Assembly (NCBI RefSeq): GCF_000165395.2
Contig: NW_026261571.1
Location: forward strand, 372,001 to 436,000
DNA: 64,000 nucleotides
Origin: Babesia bovis T2Bo
Taxonomy: Eukaryota; Apicomplexa; Aconoidasida; Piroplasmida; Babesiidae
Direction of reading: 5' to 3'
A program made the position numbers and the translations under genes. Positions 54,003-64,000 of this stretch are shown here, piece by piece; position 1 is the stretch's first letter; every line of letters starts with the position of its first letter. Below the pieces are notes generated by a model. The model was not told the origin of the DNA and did no database searches. It was given only the letters and a program-made list of their open reading frames with translations.

Positions 54003-55552
54003 TTACTTAAGACGTAAATATTTTACTCCATCCATGATATCGTATGATCCCACTGAACTCTTCTCTGCGACCTTCTTCCTCACATTCTTAAGGGCTTCTT
54101 TATTTTCTTTTTTCATACGAGTAATAAGCGCCTTTGCTTTCTTAACAGCTGCTTTACGTGCACGTTTTTCTTCCGGTGTTTCATTAGGTTTTCTGGTGGT
54201 GATCACTTGCGGGAGTTCTATATACTCCACATCATCTATAGGTTTAGGTTGAGCTTCACTAGGTTCACGCAGCCCGGCTTTTTTAATACGTCGAACGACG
54301 TTGGTTAATACACGTTGCGGATGATTGGTGACATTTGTATATTTCGTCAGGACCGTTTCCACATCCCTGTTGAAATTACACATTAATACAACACAGAAAA
54401 ACCTACCATTGTTCAGATTCATCAGATGAGTCTGGGAATTCATCATCATCGCTGGTGTCATTTTCGTCCGTTAATTCGGCTAACATAAGTACAGTTTCCT
54501 TCGTTGTTCCATCTGGATCCAGCGAGTCCATTGTTATTTTTTCGTCTACTTTATTAGCCCATCTAGCATAGTCGTATGCTGCTGAAAGCGACTCTAGCAT
54601 TTGATCGTCACCGTCGTAGATCTCATCGTCATAATCAATATGTTCCTTTGCTTCCTCTCCATCATCCGAGTGCGATATGTTTAGATTGCAGTCGTTTCCC
54701 TTATTAAACGCTCCTAGGACGTCGGGTAGCATTGGCTTATATCCACCCCAAAGAAGTTCATTGTCATCAACGAATGTACTAGGGTCATCATTATCCATGG
54801 CTTTGGCTACAAAATCGTCATCTATATCTTCCAAATCGCCTTCAGATTCATCTAAGGCTTTTAATACTTCAGCAACTGAGCTATATTAGACTCGGTTTAT
54901 ATACTTCTCACCATCAGTGTTACCGTTATCGCGTTGTATGTTTGACCCGAGAGAAGGGAAGTCGACCGTACTATTTAGATTCGCTGACGAGATTTAACTT
55001 ATAAAGTTACAACATACCAAAGCGTGATGAGGTGATGCTATCCGGGTTTAATGCCGGAATGAAATTCTGAGGTGTAATAGTGGCAAGGTGCTTGCTATAG
55101 TCATATCCATCTTTGGGGAAATAACAATCATCATCTAGCTCTTCATCCGTAGGTTTGTGGCTTTCGTTATATGTTCCGAATTTAATGGCATATTTTTGAT
55201 ATTCTTCATGAGAACCATATATTTCTGCGATTAGGGATTCCTAGACATAATAGTTCAGAAACAAAAAATCCTACTCTTTCAGGTCCCACAAGGTTAGGAT
55301 GTATACCGAAATCTGCCGGGCTAATGATATCGAGTAGTTCCTTAGGTATTTTGGCAGACTCTTTTTTCTGTGTAATCAATGTAAGATCGATTCTGCTAGA
55401 CCCACTTTCATAACTGCATTTGGTGTATGTTTCAATACAAGCGTGCGTTGCCATGGGTTCGCAGAAGTCCGTGGATCCGATGCAGAAGCTGAAACGAGCT
55501 TGAAGGTGACGCGCTTGGACCCTTTTCTTGAAGGACGATCATTATCATCCAT
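54003..55552 (-). CDS. LTV1: LTV1, 40S ribosome biogenesis factor
   Basis: Exon 1 from ATG 55552 (MDDNDRPSRKGSKRVTFKLV; SASASDPRTSANPWQRTL) matches the basic LTV1 start. The next exons give KIPKELLDIISPADFGIHPN and HEEYQKYAIKFGTYNESHKP with DDDCYFPKDGYDYSKHL, the DDDYDYLQHL-like core. Then come the acidic exon around 54875-54410 (LEDIDDDFVAKAMDNDD; MLESLSAAYDYARW) and the C-terminal exon (YTNVTNHPQRVL; NETPEEKRARKAAVKKAKAL). LTV1 escorts Enp1 and Rps3 in late pre-40S assembly and export. About six exons; the small exon near 54950 is the least sure. The Lys-rich end with TPEEKRARK is a good family mark. Confidence 0.8.
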
Positions 55553-55664
55553 TATGCCGATAGTTTATTGAAATATGTTGTGGATAACGCTATTAATATA
55601 GCCCATGTAATCCCGGAATTAATAATATAAATTTATATAGGGACAGTTAAGTGTGCCATTGGAA

Positions 55665-57053
55665 TCACGGAATTTTATTTAAGAACGCACACACATTTGA
55701 CTAACAATTATAATACTGTTGGATGCTATCAAAATTTTCAAAATGTTCCAGATATCTTCGTGTCTGATATATGTATATTTTCATAGAGCTGAACTTACTT
55801 CCGCAATGAAGAGGAACATCGCGTCACACCAAACATCTCGGTTGCGATCAACGGCCTTTAATATAATATCGTGTGTACCTTTTTGTGTGTAATACTTGAT
55901 ATAGAAGCAGGTATAGTCGGTTGGATGACAAATTACCGTGCTTATAGATAGTATTGAAATATAACCGTGCGCCTTTTTGTCAGCACGGCATTCTGTTTTG
56001 GAGCTCCAATAGCACCACTTCCACGTTCCTTCCGTGAGTAGAGCTTTGTAGTACCGCATTTGTTGTGCACCTCCTTCTTTTGCGATAAGTGGTCCTTCCA
56101 GTGCCATGGAAAACAAATTTAGCTTCTCATGTTCGTACAATGCACTGTCTGATGTCAGCTGCAAACATGCCTTAATAGATGATTAACATGACGCTTACAT
56201 CTGTGTTGATTTTATGCCCTTGTTCTTTGTATTCTTGTGCGCATAAAAGTGCCTGCTGGAGTACAAGACCATCAACTATACTGCGGTGCATTTCAACTGT
56301 TATGTAATGAATACCGTACAATGGCAAACATACGCTTGTGGAACGACAGTTTAACTCGACCCAAAATAACTCCCGCTTCTCTCAGCATGTACCTTGTATA
56401 GTCTTATCGGTATATAATAAAACATACCATTTGTTTTTAGGACAGTCTCTTAAAATGATATCCCTATCAATATTAAATGTTATCGTTACTATATGCTTTC
56501 TTGTTACAAATTGTTTTTTGTAAAAAGCCAAGTCAATCGTTGTATCTCGCTGATTTATTACGGTAGATACACGACTTCCTACATTTTCAAGGATACCCTT
56601 GGCACTAGTAGGCAAAGCTAATGTATAGTGTAATGCCATAGATATTACATACCTGTCGTAGAAACGACCTTGTTGCCTACTCTCAACTCAGCAACCGTGT
56701 TATAGCAAACGAATGATCCTTCAACTGCGCATATTTCCACTATCAGCTGGAAGCTTCTATGGCTATGAATACCGGTGTAGTAGCATATTGAAGCTGCAAT
56801 GATGAATTATGTGACCAAGATTAAAAAACGAAGCAAATGGAAAACAGACGCTTACACATTTACATTATTAAAAAAGTTGCTTACTAGTAATGCACTCAAT
56901 ATGTACAGCCATCTACAATGGATACATACCTAAGGGTTCATATTCCGTGATTGATGGTATTAATGAGGTTAGCTTACCTATCGAGTTGGTAACACACAGC
57001 TCGACGTTGCGGCAACACAGACGGCCAATAGTCCTGCCTGTGAAGCCTAGCAT
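55665..57053 (-). CDS. C2/PH-like domain protein, candidate CERLI1/RASP2
   Basis: Several minus-strand exons: 57053 to about 56976 (MLGFTGRTIGRLCCRNVELC), a short one near 56926-56898, about 56792-56658 (YYTGIHSHRSFQLIVEICAV, beta-rich), about 56601-56385 (RVSTVINQRDTTIDLAFYKK; HIVTITFNIDRDIILRDC), about 56334-56200 and 56162-55797. The last long exon ends in a PH-like pattern (MRYYKALLTEGTWKWCYW; KAVDRNRDVWCDAMFLFIAE). A final small exon from about 55697 to 55665 is possible. A beta-rich N-terminal domain followed by a PH domain, with early cysteines that could be palmitoylated, is the build of the apicomplexan rhoptry-surface protein CERLI1/RASP2, so that is the best candidate. It remains unproven. 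Confidence 0.55.
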
Positions 57054-57140
57054 AATTGTGCAATATTATTACGCTTAAATATTAAGAGTGGAAGTTGACC
57101 AGATCATGTTGAGATGATGCGCGACCCCTTGCACAATTAT

Positions 57141-60100
57141 CTAACCGATGATATCATCGATAGTGTGTCTAATCGATTTATGGACTTCTACAAGAAAGTT
57201 GACATAACTGGATACCTCTCCCATCTCATCTTCAAGTAACAACAGTTTGATAAGTCGATGATGGCGGGAGGAGTATGGGAGTATATGCAGTCCTAGGTAT
57301 CGTCCACCTACATGGGTTGATCTCACGCGCTCTATGGCGTCTAACATGTTACGACCTGTTTCAGTATCTGTTCTAACCTCCAGTTTGTTAGATGTTTTTT
57401 CATCTAGTAGCAAATCTTGTCCGAACAGTTCCTGCAATAGTGGCCATTTAACATGTGGTCCAAAGTAGAGAACCAGCTTCTGGCCATCGTCAATTAGGTA
57501 TATGCCATCGCTGTATATTTGAGTAACCGTTGACGGTATGGGTGCGCAATAGAAATCCCATCCACCATCCATCGTTGATTCTTTGTTATCATAAACGCTT
57601 CGGTGTAGACAATAGCAACGGGAGTATAGATAGATAGTCTCCTGTATCGGAGCCTGTAGTATGCGTAGCATCTTTGTCAAGAATTCGGCACCTTGCTCCC
57701 CGAGGTTGATGATCTTCATCAGTGCGTTCAGCAAGCACAGTATACTCTTTATGTTCTCTGGTAGTATAAGTTGGTTTTCCGGTGTCGAAGGTGCGCATAG
57801 TTTACGGTAGTTTGCAAGGAAGAGTACCACTTCATTTGTTACCTTCTGCTTCGTGTTCTTATTTGACCTTATCATTTCATAAACCAGTTTCTTCGCGTAG
57901 TAATTTATTATAGTATCAGCACATACGTTCTTGAATATGTTGTGGATATTGGTTGACACTTTGACTGATTGTGTATGGACTCGTATCAGTTTCTTTCCAG
58001 TGATGCTCGAATTGTACATACAAGCAAATTGAACATACAGTTGACGCCTGTCACTAACTAGATCATCTACATATAAGTGGAAGCATATTGCAGTATCCGG
58101 GGACAGCCTTGGTACTTTCATTGTTGACTTATCAATGTACGATCTCATGTTGTGGAACGAACAGAAGCTCCCAAGTATGTATATAGGTTTGCTTGTACGC
58201 AGTTTAAGCTCACAGTTGTAAGCGTGAGGCACTGTGAACAATCGTGTAAAGCTGTGCATTATTTTAGGGCCACATTCAATGGGATTGAAGGATGAGAAGT
58301 AGGCACCCCAACCAGCCGTCTGTTGGCTCATGTACATTAGCGGTATATCTGCAGGCATGCGTTCCTGGGCAGCACAAATGTACACATCCACGGCGATTGC
58401 GTTTTCATAACACTGGAGTATCATTCCATCATATACGATCTTCATGGTTTCATCAACGCTGAATTCAGTGGTCAAGCTGGGTTTTTCGCAGTGCCCCAAT
58501 CCCAACTCTGGTGGCTGTGCGTAGAAAATGGAGACGGTGCCTGAAAGATGCGCATCTGCCAATAGCGAGATAGCAACTGACAGAGCAAAGTTTCCACATG
58601 ATAGTGAGCCTGTTGGTGGGATTGACACCTTAGTGATGTTATCCAAATACTCCAAGACTTCTTCGATGTTATTTCCCGTGAATTCTACAAATAGTTCCTC
58701 AAAACATCCTGGTGAAAACAATTCGTCAACTTCAGATACTACATTTACACTAAAAAAGCCATTTCTCCGGTCGTATAAATGCACCACGCAATCATACGTA
58801 ATGACACAAAACCTAACGGTTCGTTGCATATCCTGACACGTTTGGAATACTGGCCTCAATGCCTCCAGTACACAATTCTTAAGTCCGATGGAGCGTGAAG
58901 TAGAGGTCGTATCTATGGCAATGACATACGACGGTAATGTGTTGATTTGTGTTGTCGGCATAATCTGTGGCCAAGTAGGGTCCTCTGGGATGTCATGGTT
59001 TAAGCCCATCATACGCATTGGCGATGAGATTGTGCAGGAATCCGACATCATGCCGGCCGTAGATACACTGGTTGGGCTGCTTGATCCTGACGTGGACCTA
59101 TTTGGCGACTTAGATGACACCGAACTGTAGGTGTAATAAACGACATTGGAATTATCCTCAGAGCGATTGCGCAGTATTGGCAGTTTATACGACAGCTCGT
59201 TAGCACGCACCATTAGCGATGAAAGCTGGGATGTTAGAGTGCCATCGTCCTCTAGGTTCTGGATGTAATATCGTACTGGTGCAATAAAATCTACACTCGG
59301 TTGCATCACTGGAGCTACTGGACAATTCTTAGAAACTTCTGCCTTTAATTCAGCAAGGGCCCTGGATTCAGGTTCAGTCAAAGTGAACCCAGTGTAGCAA
59401 AAGTTGCATATACGGTAGTCGAGTCTTGCATCAAGTTCCATGGCTGGATTAAAGTATGCTTGGCATTTTGGGCAGCGTATTAAATTTTGCTTCGATAGTT
59501 CACATTCACCTATAGCCGATACCAAATCTACCATGGGGATGCGTTCCTTCACTTCTTCAGCAAATGGTTGCACAACCACTGCAAAAGGTATGTTGATCCT
59601 TCTTAGAGTGTCTCCGTATATAGGTATTTCATTCATTGTCAGGCTAACATAGGTTTTCTCGCACATAGGAGGCAGCTCGTTTTCTGCTGGTTGATATGTC
59701 GGTAGTAATGGTGTAACGGGTTTAGTCGGTTTTACTTCAGACTCTGGTTCTTCAACGTTGGTTTGTGGCCTTGGTACGTGCCTATGATCTATTTTGGTAG
59801 ATGTTATTGGTCCATAAGTATATACAATCTTTTCTAATTCACGATCAACGTATTCTATTTCATCCGCTGAGTAATCGCTCCCGCTGCTTATAGTGCGACG
59901 TCTTCTCTGTGAATCATTGGATGACGGCACTTGTAGCATTTTTAACCCGGATGTAGGTCCTGTCACTTTTGTTATTGGAGATTGGGTAGCTTTTAGCGGG
60001 GGTTGTATGACGTTAGGTAATGGAACTGTCACGTCGGAATGACCAGAATCATCTCGCACTAGCGTTATGTTACCACTATTTGCTGACATCAACTTCCTGT

Positions 60101-60215
60101 GTACCATGGCGTGGTGACTTATGTGACCACGTTTACGCATATGATGACCCTTAGAAGCGCGATTATCAACATGACCGCTTGGTCGCGGAGTTTGATTCGA
60201 ACCTCCAGTATCCAT
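57141..60215 (-). CDS. SEC24: COPII coat subunit Sec24
   Basis: Single exon, 1,024 residues. A disordered N-terminal part of about 200 residues is followed by the zinc finger (IRCPKCQAYFNPAMELD; YRICNFCYTGF), about residues 245-275. The trunk domain starts at LPSYVIAIDTTSTSRSIGLK (about 437); the beta-sandwich, helical and gelsolin-like parts follow (VTNEVVLFLANYRKLCAP; DGIYLIDDGQKLVLYFG). Sec24 captures cargo in COPII vesicles on the ER with Sec23. It is about the usual length. Which of the apicomplexan Sec24 paralogues it is cannot be told. The start lies 612 bp from the divergent helicase gene. Confidence 0.88.
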   Translation of the reverse strand: MDTGGSNQTPRPSGHVDNRASKGHHMRKRGHISHHAMVHRKLMSANSGNITLVRDDSGHSDVTVPLPNVIQPPLKATQSPITKVTGPTSGLKMLQVPSSNDSQRRRRTISSGSDYSADEIEYVDRELEKIVYTYGPITSTKIDHRHVPRPQTNVEEPESEVKPTKPVTPLLPTYQPAENELPPMCEKTYVSLTMNEIPIYGDTLRRINIPFAVVVQPFAEEVKERIPMVDLVSAIGECELSKQNLIRCPKCQAYFNPAMELDARLDYRICNFCYTGFTLTEPESRALAELKAEVSKNCPVAPVMQPSVDFIAPVRYYIQNLEDDGTLTSQLSSLMVRANELSYKLPILRNRSEDNSNVVYYTYSSVSSKSPNRSTSGSSSPTSVSTAGMMSDSCTISSPMRMMGLNHDIPEDPTWPQIMPTTQINTLPSYVIAIDTTSTSRSIGLKNCVLEALRPVFQTCQDMQRTVRFCVITYDCVVHLYDRRNGFFSVNVVSEVDELFSPGCFEELFVEFTGNNIEEVLEYLDNITKVSIPPTGSLSCGNFALSVAISLLADAHLSGTVSIFYAQPPELGLGHCEKPSLTTEFSVDETMKIVYDGMILQCYENAIAVDVYICAAQERMPADIPLMYMSQQTAGWGAYFSSFNPIECGPKIMHSFTRLFTVPHAYNCELKLRTSKPIYILGSFCSFHNMRSYIDKSTMKVPRLSPDTAICFHLYVDDLVSDRRQLYVQFACMYNSSITGKKLIRVHTQSVKVSTNIHNIFKNVCADTIINYYAKKLVYEMIRSNKNTKQKVTNEVVLFLANYRKLCAPSTPENQLILPENIKSILCLLNALMKIINLGEQGAEFLTKMLRILQAPIQETIYLYSRCYCLHRSVYDNKESTMDGGWDFYCAPIPSTVTQIYSDGIYLIDDGQKLVLYFGPHVKWPLLQELFGQDLLLDEKTSNKLEVRTDTETGRNMLDAIERVRSTHVGGRYLGLHILPYSSRHHRLIKLLLLEDEMGEVSSYVNFLVEVHKSIRHTIDDIIG

Positions 60216-60827
60216 GGTAATTACACTTTGTTCTTGGCCTTTATTAGATAAACATGTTATTTATCAACTAAGTGATGTATAACTTAGAGTCTTCGGTTGA
60301 TGAATCCGAAAAAGCGTACTTTTAAGGCAGCCGATGCTTCGATATAGGAGAAAGCGCCTTTCATACACAGCACTTCCCACTGGATTATAAAGGCGACGGT
60401 TTACAAAGCCCAAACAACCCTCTTATAACTCCAGTTATCTTTCTATAATCTATGTAATCGTAGGTATATGTTGGCCGTTGTAATAAAACGCTTTTTTGCG
60501 GTCTCCGTACATAAACACCTGTCGTGCAAGAACACAGGCCTTATGCTATAACAAATTACCCTAGGAGGCTTAATCCAGCAACAAAATCCACCTTTTACGA
60601 TACTTCGTTAGATAGGATTGTTATATCTCTGTGATTTGTATGTTGTGTGTGATGCTTGCGTGCGACCTTTCGATACGGGGCGCCATGATACCCGTCCTTT
60701 TGTTACGCTGATAACCTACATATCAAATACACACATAGCTATTCTAATGGTATATAATGTGGTATTTTTTTGTTTTCTAGTATGTTCTATACCGCTGTCT
60801 AAATGCACATCTTCTAGGTGAGCTGAT
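60216..60827. promoter_or_regulatory. Divergent intergenic region, 612 bp
   Basis: Between Sec24 and the helicase start. A plus-strand open frame at 60618-60821 has no recognised product. Likely holds both promoters. Confidence 0.35.
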
Positions 60828-62547
60828 ATGGCGCCATCAACGTCGCAACCTTCCAGTGCTAATATAATACCACTTTGGGTCAATCGCATAAAACTCATAG
60901 AAACAGAGAGTACTGGCAAGTCTGCAAGGGATTATTTTAAGGAATGGAAGGTCCATCCACATTTATTATTGCTTCTTGAACGTCATGGTATAACGGATCT
61001 ATTCCCAGGTACATCGTTATTTAGCGACATTTATGTATTTCAGTCCAAAAGCAGGTAATACCATGGTTGATCAATTGCGATGTTTTGGATCGTTTTTCTT
61101 CATCTGCTTGTGACATTGTTATTACTGCTCCAACAGGTCAGGGTAAAACATTGTGTTATCTGTTACCTATAGTAAACAGTATAGTAACCCACAACAGTAG
61201 GTTATATAGCTTCAATACTATTTTATCGCAGGAAGGGGTCTCTGCGCGTTGATATTAGCACCAACAAGGGAGCTGGTAAAGCAGACATACGACTTTTGCA
61301 CGTGGTTCCTTGAAGATGACGCCAGCGTTTATGACCTTAAAGGTGGCACTCTATTAAGGGCTCATTTGTGCTACGGTAGCACATCATTTGTCGATGATCA
61401 TACATATTTATTGGAGCATTCACCTCAGATTGTACTGTTTACTCCTGGTCGTTTTGTAGAACATTATAACCATCGCAATTCATCATGTGGCAAGATTCTT
61501 GACTATTCCAGCATTAGGTGGATGGTAATCGATGAGGTTGACATGTTACTATCGCAGAGCTACTTTAATTGGACATCTGTTGTCACTTCAATATCACGAG
61601 AGTGTCAAGAGAAGCAGTCTCTGTTGGACACAAGTTTCCCAGTAGTCAGGCCGCAGAAGATATGTAGGTTTAGGTTATAAAATTAATAATTTGCAGTGGT
61701 TTCTGCTACAATTCCTACAAAATCAGCTGAAATAGACTTAATTCAGTTAAACAGGCCATTATTAATGAAATCTAGATCTCAGGCTCTTTACAGTTTACCT
61801 GCGAACCTGACCCAATGGTACATAAAGACTACTAAAAACAACAAGCCATTGGTTTTGGCGAAGTTACTGTTGCATATCATGGCAAATGGCTCCACTGGTG
61901 ACAAGACGATCGTATTTTGCTCATATCGTCAAACAGCACACGCCATGGTTCGTATGCTGGAATTATTTTCAATACATACGTATGTTGTTATTTGAGAGGT
62001 TAATTTTTTATTAGGGGCCACAACTTACGTTCTTTAGAACTCAGTGCAAGCTTATCGCAGAAGCAGCGTCACGATGTGGTGGACATGTTTCGTAAAGGAG
62101 ATAGTTTTTGTCTAGTATGCTCTGACGTAGCATCTCGTGGTATGAACTTTAGCAACACTCGGAACGTGATAAACTACGACTTCCCTACTTCCATAGCTAA
62201 ATATATACATCGCATCGGTCGTACAGCTCGGTAGGTGTATTGAAAATATTAAAGAAATATCCAGTGCCTATGAGAGCGGGAATTCATACATTTTGCTTAC
62301 TGGGCAGCAGGTCGTTGGATTTCAGAAATTTACTTCTGAAATTCAGGTCGGCCCTGAAGACATTCACCAGCTTTGGGAGAATCACCTCCTTGAAGGAAAA
62401 CACGACGATGATTTGAATAAAATCTTTACAAGCATTCAACCATTGTTGGATCAATGTCTTATGCTTGAGAAGAAGGGCAAGATACAGCATGATGCAGCAT
62501 TACCATCTAATTGGACATCACTCCTGGAGCAACCTGATGACCCTTAA
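60828..62547 (+). CDS. DEAD-box RNA helicase, DDX51/Dbp6 type
   Basis: At least six exons. Exon 1 (60828-61034) is followed by a possible 20-nt intron (61035-61054), giving [17 protein letters not shown]. Other junctions at about 61196/61231, 61662/61695, 61978/62013 and 62232/62265 restore frame. Motifs: [15 protein letters not shown], Ia [13 protein letters not shown], Ib [14 protein letters not shown] in [58 protein letters not shown] and [13 protein letters not shown]51/Dbp6 helicases act in early 60S assembly in the nucleolus. The class is inferred from VIPWL and the general order; the motif II fourth residue is Asp after Val, not the canonical Ala-Asp. C-terminal exon ends LLEQPDDP. Confidence 0.75.
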
Positions 62548-62960
62548 TTATCAGCATATATCTTTTACATTATGTTTTACGTGGACTGCATTGTGCTAAG
62601 ATTCGTATGAATTCCACTGATTTATCACTATCTTAATCGCAGTATATCAATGAAATGAGTATTGGTAATTATTATTTATGACAACTACACTTGTAACTAT
62701 AGTAATCCTCCATGGTAATCTGAATCGCTCGGTGTCTAAAAGTACAGGACTAAACATTCTAATACACACCTTTCTCAAAAAGAACCAATTTGCTCATGAA
62801 TAGTGTGCTAGATTATGTCATTATGATACAAATATGTAGATAATTCTATTATATTATTTCGATTCGCGTGTCTTGTGATTATTGTAGTGGATTCCATGGA
62901 TATTAGGTAGAGACGATTCGATATTGGTTTATAGCAACTTCAATATATAATATGCATTAA
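62548..62960. other. Intergenic, 413 bp
   Basis: A+T rich, with no gene or RNA recognised. Promoter of the next gene is likely here. Confidence 0.3.
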
Positions 62961-64000
62961 ATGGTGGCCATACTTTTATTTTATTCCGCTTTAGCGGTTT
63001 TGGGCATATTAAGAGCGGTAGGTGTAAATATACTCTTGGTGAATCCTCACCGCAGGAAGGACACACATCGCCTAGATCCACTTACACCTTTCCAAAGCCT
63101 AGAAGTATACGTGGCACGCTGTTACTACGTGATGTATTGAACTCTATAAACAACAACTTTGGAAGGAAGATCAACATTGCAAAGAGGTTCAACCTAGGCA
63201 AATTCGAGTTGCGGTGTTCACTACGAAGTCGTGACATTGACTCTTGCAGCCGTCTTGGCAACCAATTGGTACCTATTAACTTTCGGGGCTATTCTGATGT
63301 TGAGAAAGCAAGATGGGAAGACTTATTTGATGAAGTCGGCTTAGATGCAACGGTAAATCACGTGCCATTTTGTATAACATGTTGTAGATTATGCTTGATA
63401 GCCAGTACGTGTGGAATGCCAGACTTTCTGTGGACATACCTCGTGCTATGCGTTACGTTGCTTATAAGAGAGGTGATGCACTAACAACTGGTTTGGTGGA
63501 TTTCTCAGAGACCATAAAAAGAATAGCGTTTCTTTACAAGCATAAAGATCTTTTACTTCAGGTACATCATGCTCCACTCACTAAGGAGACTACTTTTGAC
63601 ATTTTGAAACGTTGGGAGGACCTATACGTCATGAAGAATAAATACATCCATGTGACCCCTAAACTCCAACTGATCATTGATGACGGTATCAGCCCAAAGT
63701 CAAACATGTGCCTTGCAATTGAGCGTGGTAAAGACTTTATAACTCCTATTATATACCCATTAGATAAGTAGGTCCTAAGCTCTGTAATTCACATGTTGTA
63801 GGAAATTTGAGCTTATGGCGGAGAAGACCTTAACTGATGGCATTAAAGCCAATGTATTTTGGAGTAAGGACAATCGTGTATATATGAATTTGAGTATAAG
63901 TTTACCTTGGGGAAAGAGGGGTTGGCAAACATTGTCATTTAGGTTTGTCTTCCCTGAGGTTAATCGATCGCACGTTCATTTGTTGAACGAGGTTTATTTA
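62961..64000 (+). CDS. Secreted or membrane protein of unknown family, 3' part beyond the window
   Basis: ATG 62961 gives a signal-peptide-like start (MVAILLFYSALAVLGILRA) up to a donor near 63018. After a 38-nt intron the frame continues EGHTSPRSTYTFPKPRSIRG, LLLRDVLNSINNNFGRKINI and onward. A second intron near 63352-63386 leads to IMLDSQYVWNARLSVDIPRA and LQVHHAPLTKETTFDILKRW. A third near 63771-63801 leads to FELMAEKTLTDGIKANVFW and FRFVFPEVNRSHVHLLNE, open to the window end. No domain was recognised; targeting to the secretory route is supported only by the leader. Confidence 0.6.

Overview
The window looks like nuclear DNA of a piroplasm (apicomplexan). Babesia bovis or a very close relative is the best fit. 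The evidence is dense eukaryotic housekeeping genes with many short GT-AG introns (mostly about 20-60 nt), short intergenic gaps, and in the middle a cluster of ves1 genes encoding variant erythrocyte surface antigen-1 (VESA1). The alpha gene has 3 exons and the beta gene about 11, in a head-to-head pair; this is the arrangement known for the B. bovis locus of active ves transcription. The species call is an inference; no search was run.

Left arm (1-27.5 kb), conserved genes: an unknown multi-exon gene running off the left edge, ARP6, a CDC50/LEM3 flippase subunit with a histidine-rich tail, a MED21-like Mediator subunit, UTP17/WDR75, a MAP2-type MAP kinase, a WDTC1/DCAF-type WD40 protein, a TBC Rab-GAP, an unknown multi-exon protein, a bacterial-type GMP reductase, an EBP1/PA2G4 protein, a single-pass membrane protein, an XPC/Rad4 DNA-repair protein read through split exons, a SPOUT1 (C9orf114-like) methyltransferase, and tubulin cofactor B.

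Accessory island (about 27.6-53.6 kb). It is bounded on both sides by a direct duplication of about 770 bp of the mitochondrial ribosomal protein L13 gene: truncated copy on the left, intact gene on the right. Inside are an orphan ves1 first exon, a polytopic membrane protein (mtm/Tpr-like), a relic divergent ves1 pair, a secreted acidic protein, a small three-pass membrane protein, a mosaic ves1 fragment, the intact ves1beta/ves1alpha pair with a 345-bp shared promoter, and then an array of copies of the last exon and intron-like repeats of ves1. An ABHD17-type hydrolase sits at the right border. The layout is what segmental gene conversion would use: one expressed-looking pair surrounded by partial donor sequences.

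Right arm (53.6-64 kb), conserved genes again: mL13, LTV1, a C2/PH-like protein (a CERLI1/RASP2 candidate), COPII Sec24, a DDX51/Dbp6-type DEAD-box helicase, and the 5' part of an unrecognised secreted protein.

Several genes serve ribosome biogenesis (UTP17, LTV1, DDX51, possibly SPOUT1). Neighbouring genes are often convergent with almost no spacing (2 and 5 bp), or divergent across 400-900 bp gaps that probably hold both promoters. Exon boundaries were read by eye from GT/AG sites plus frame continuity and are approximate unless exact bases are given. No tRNA, rRNA or CRISPR array was recognised.
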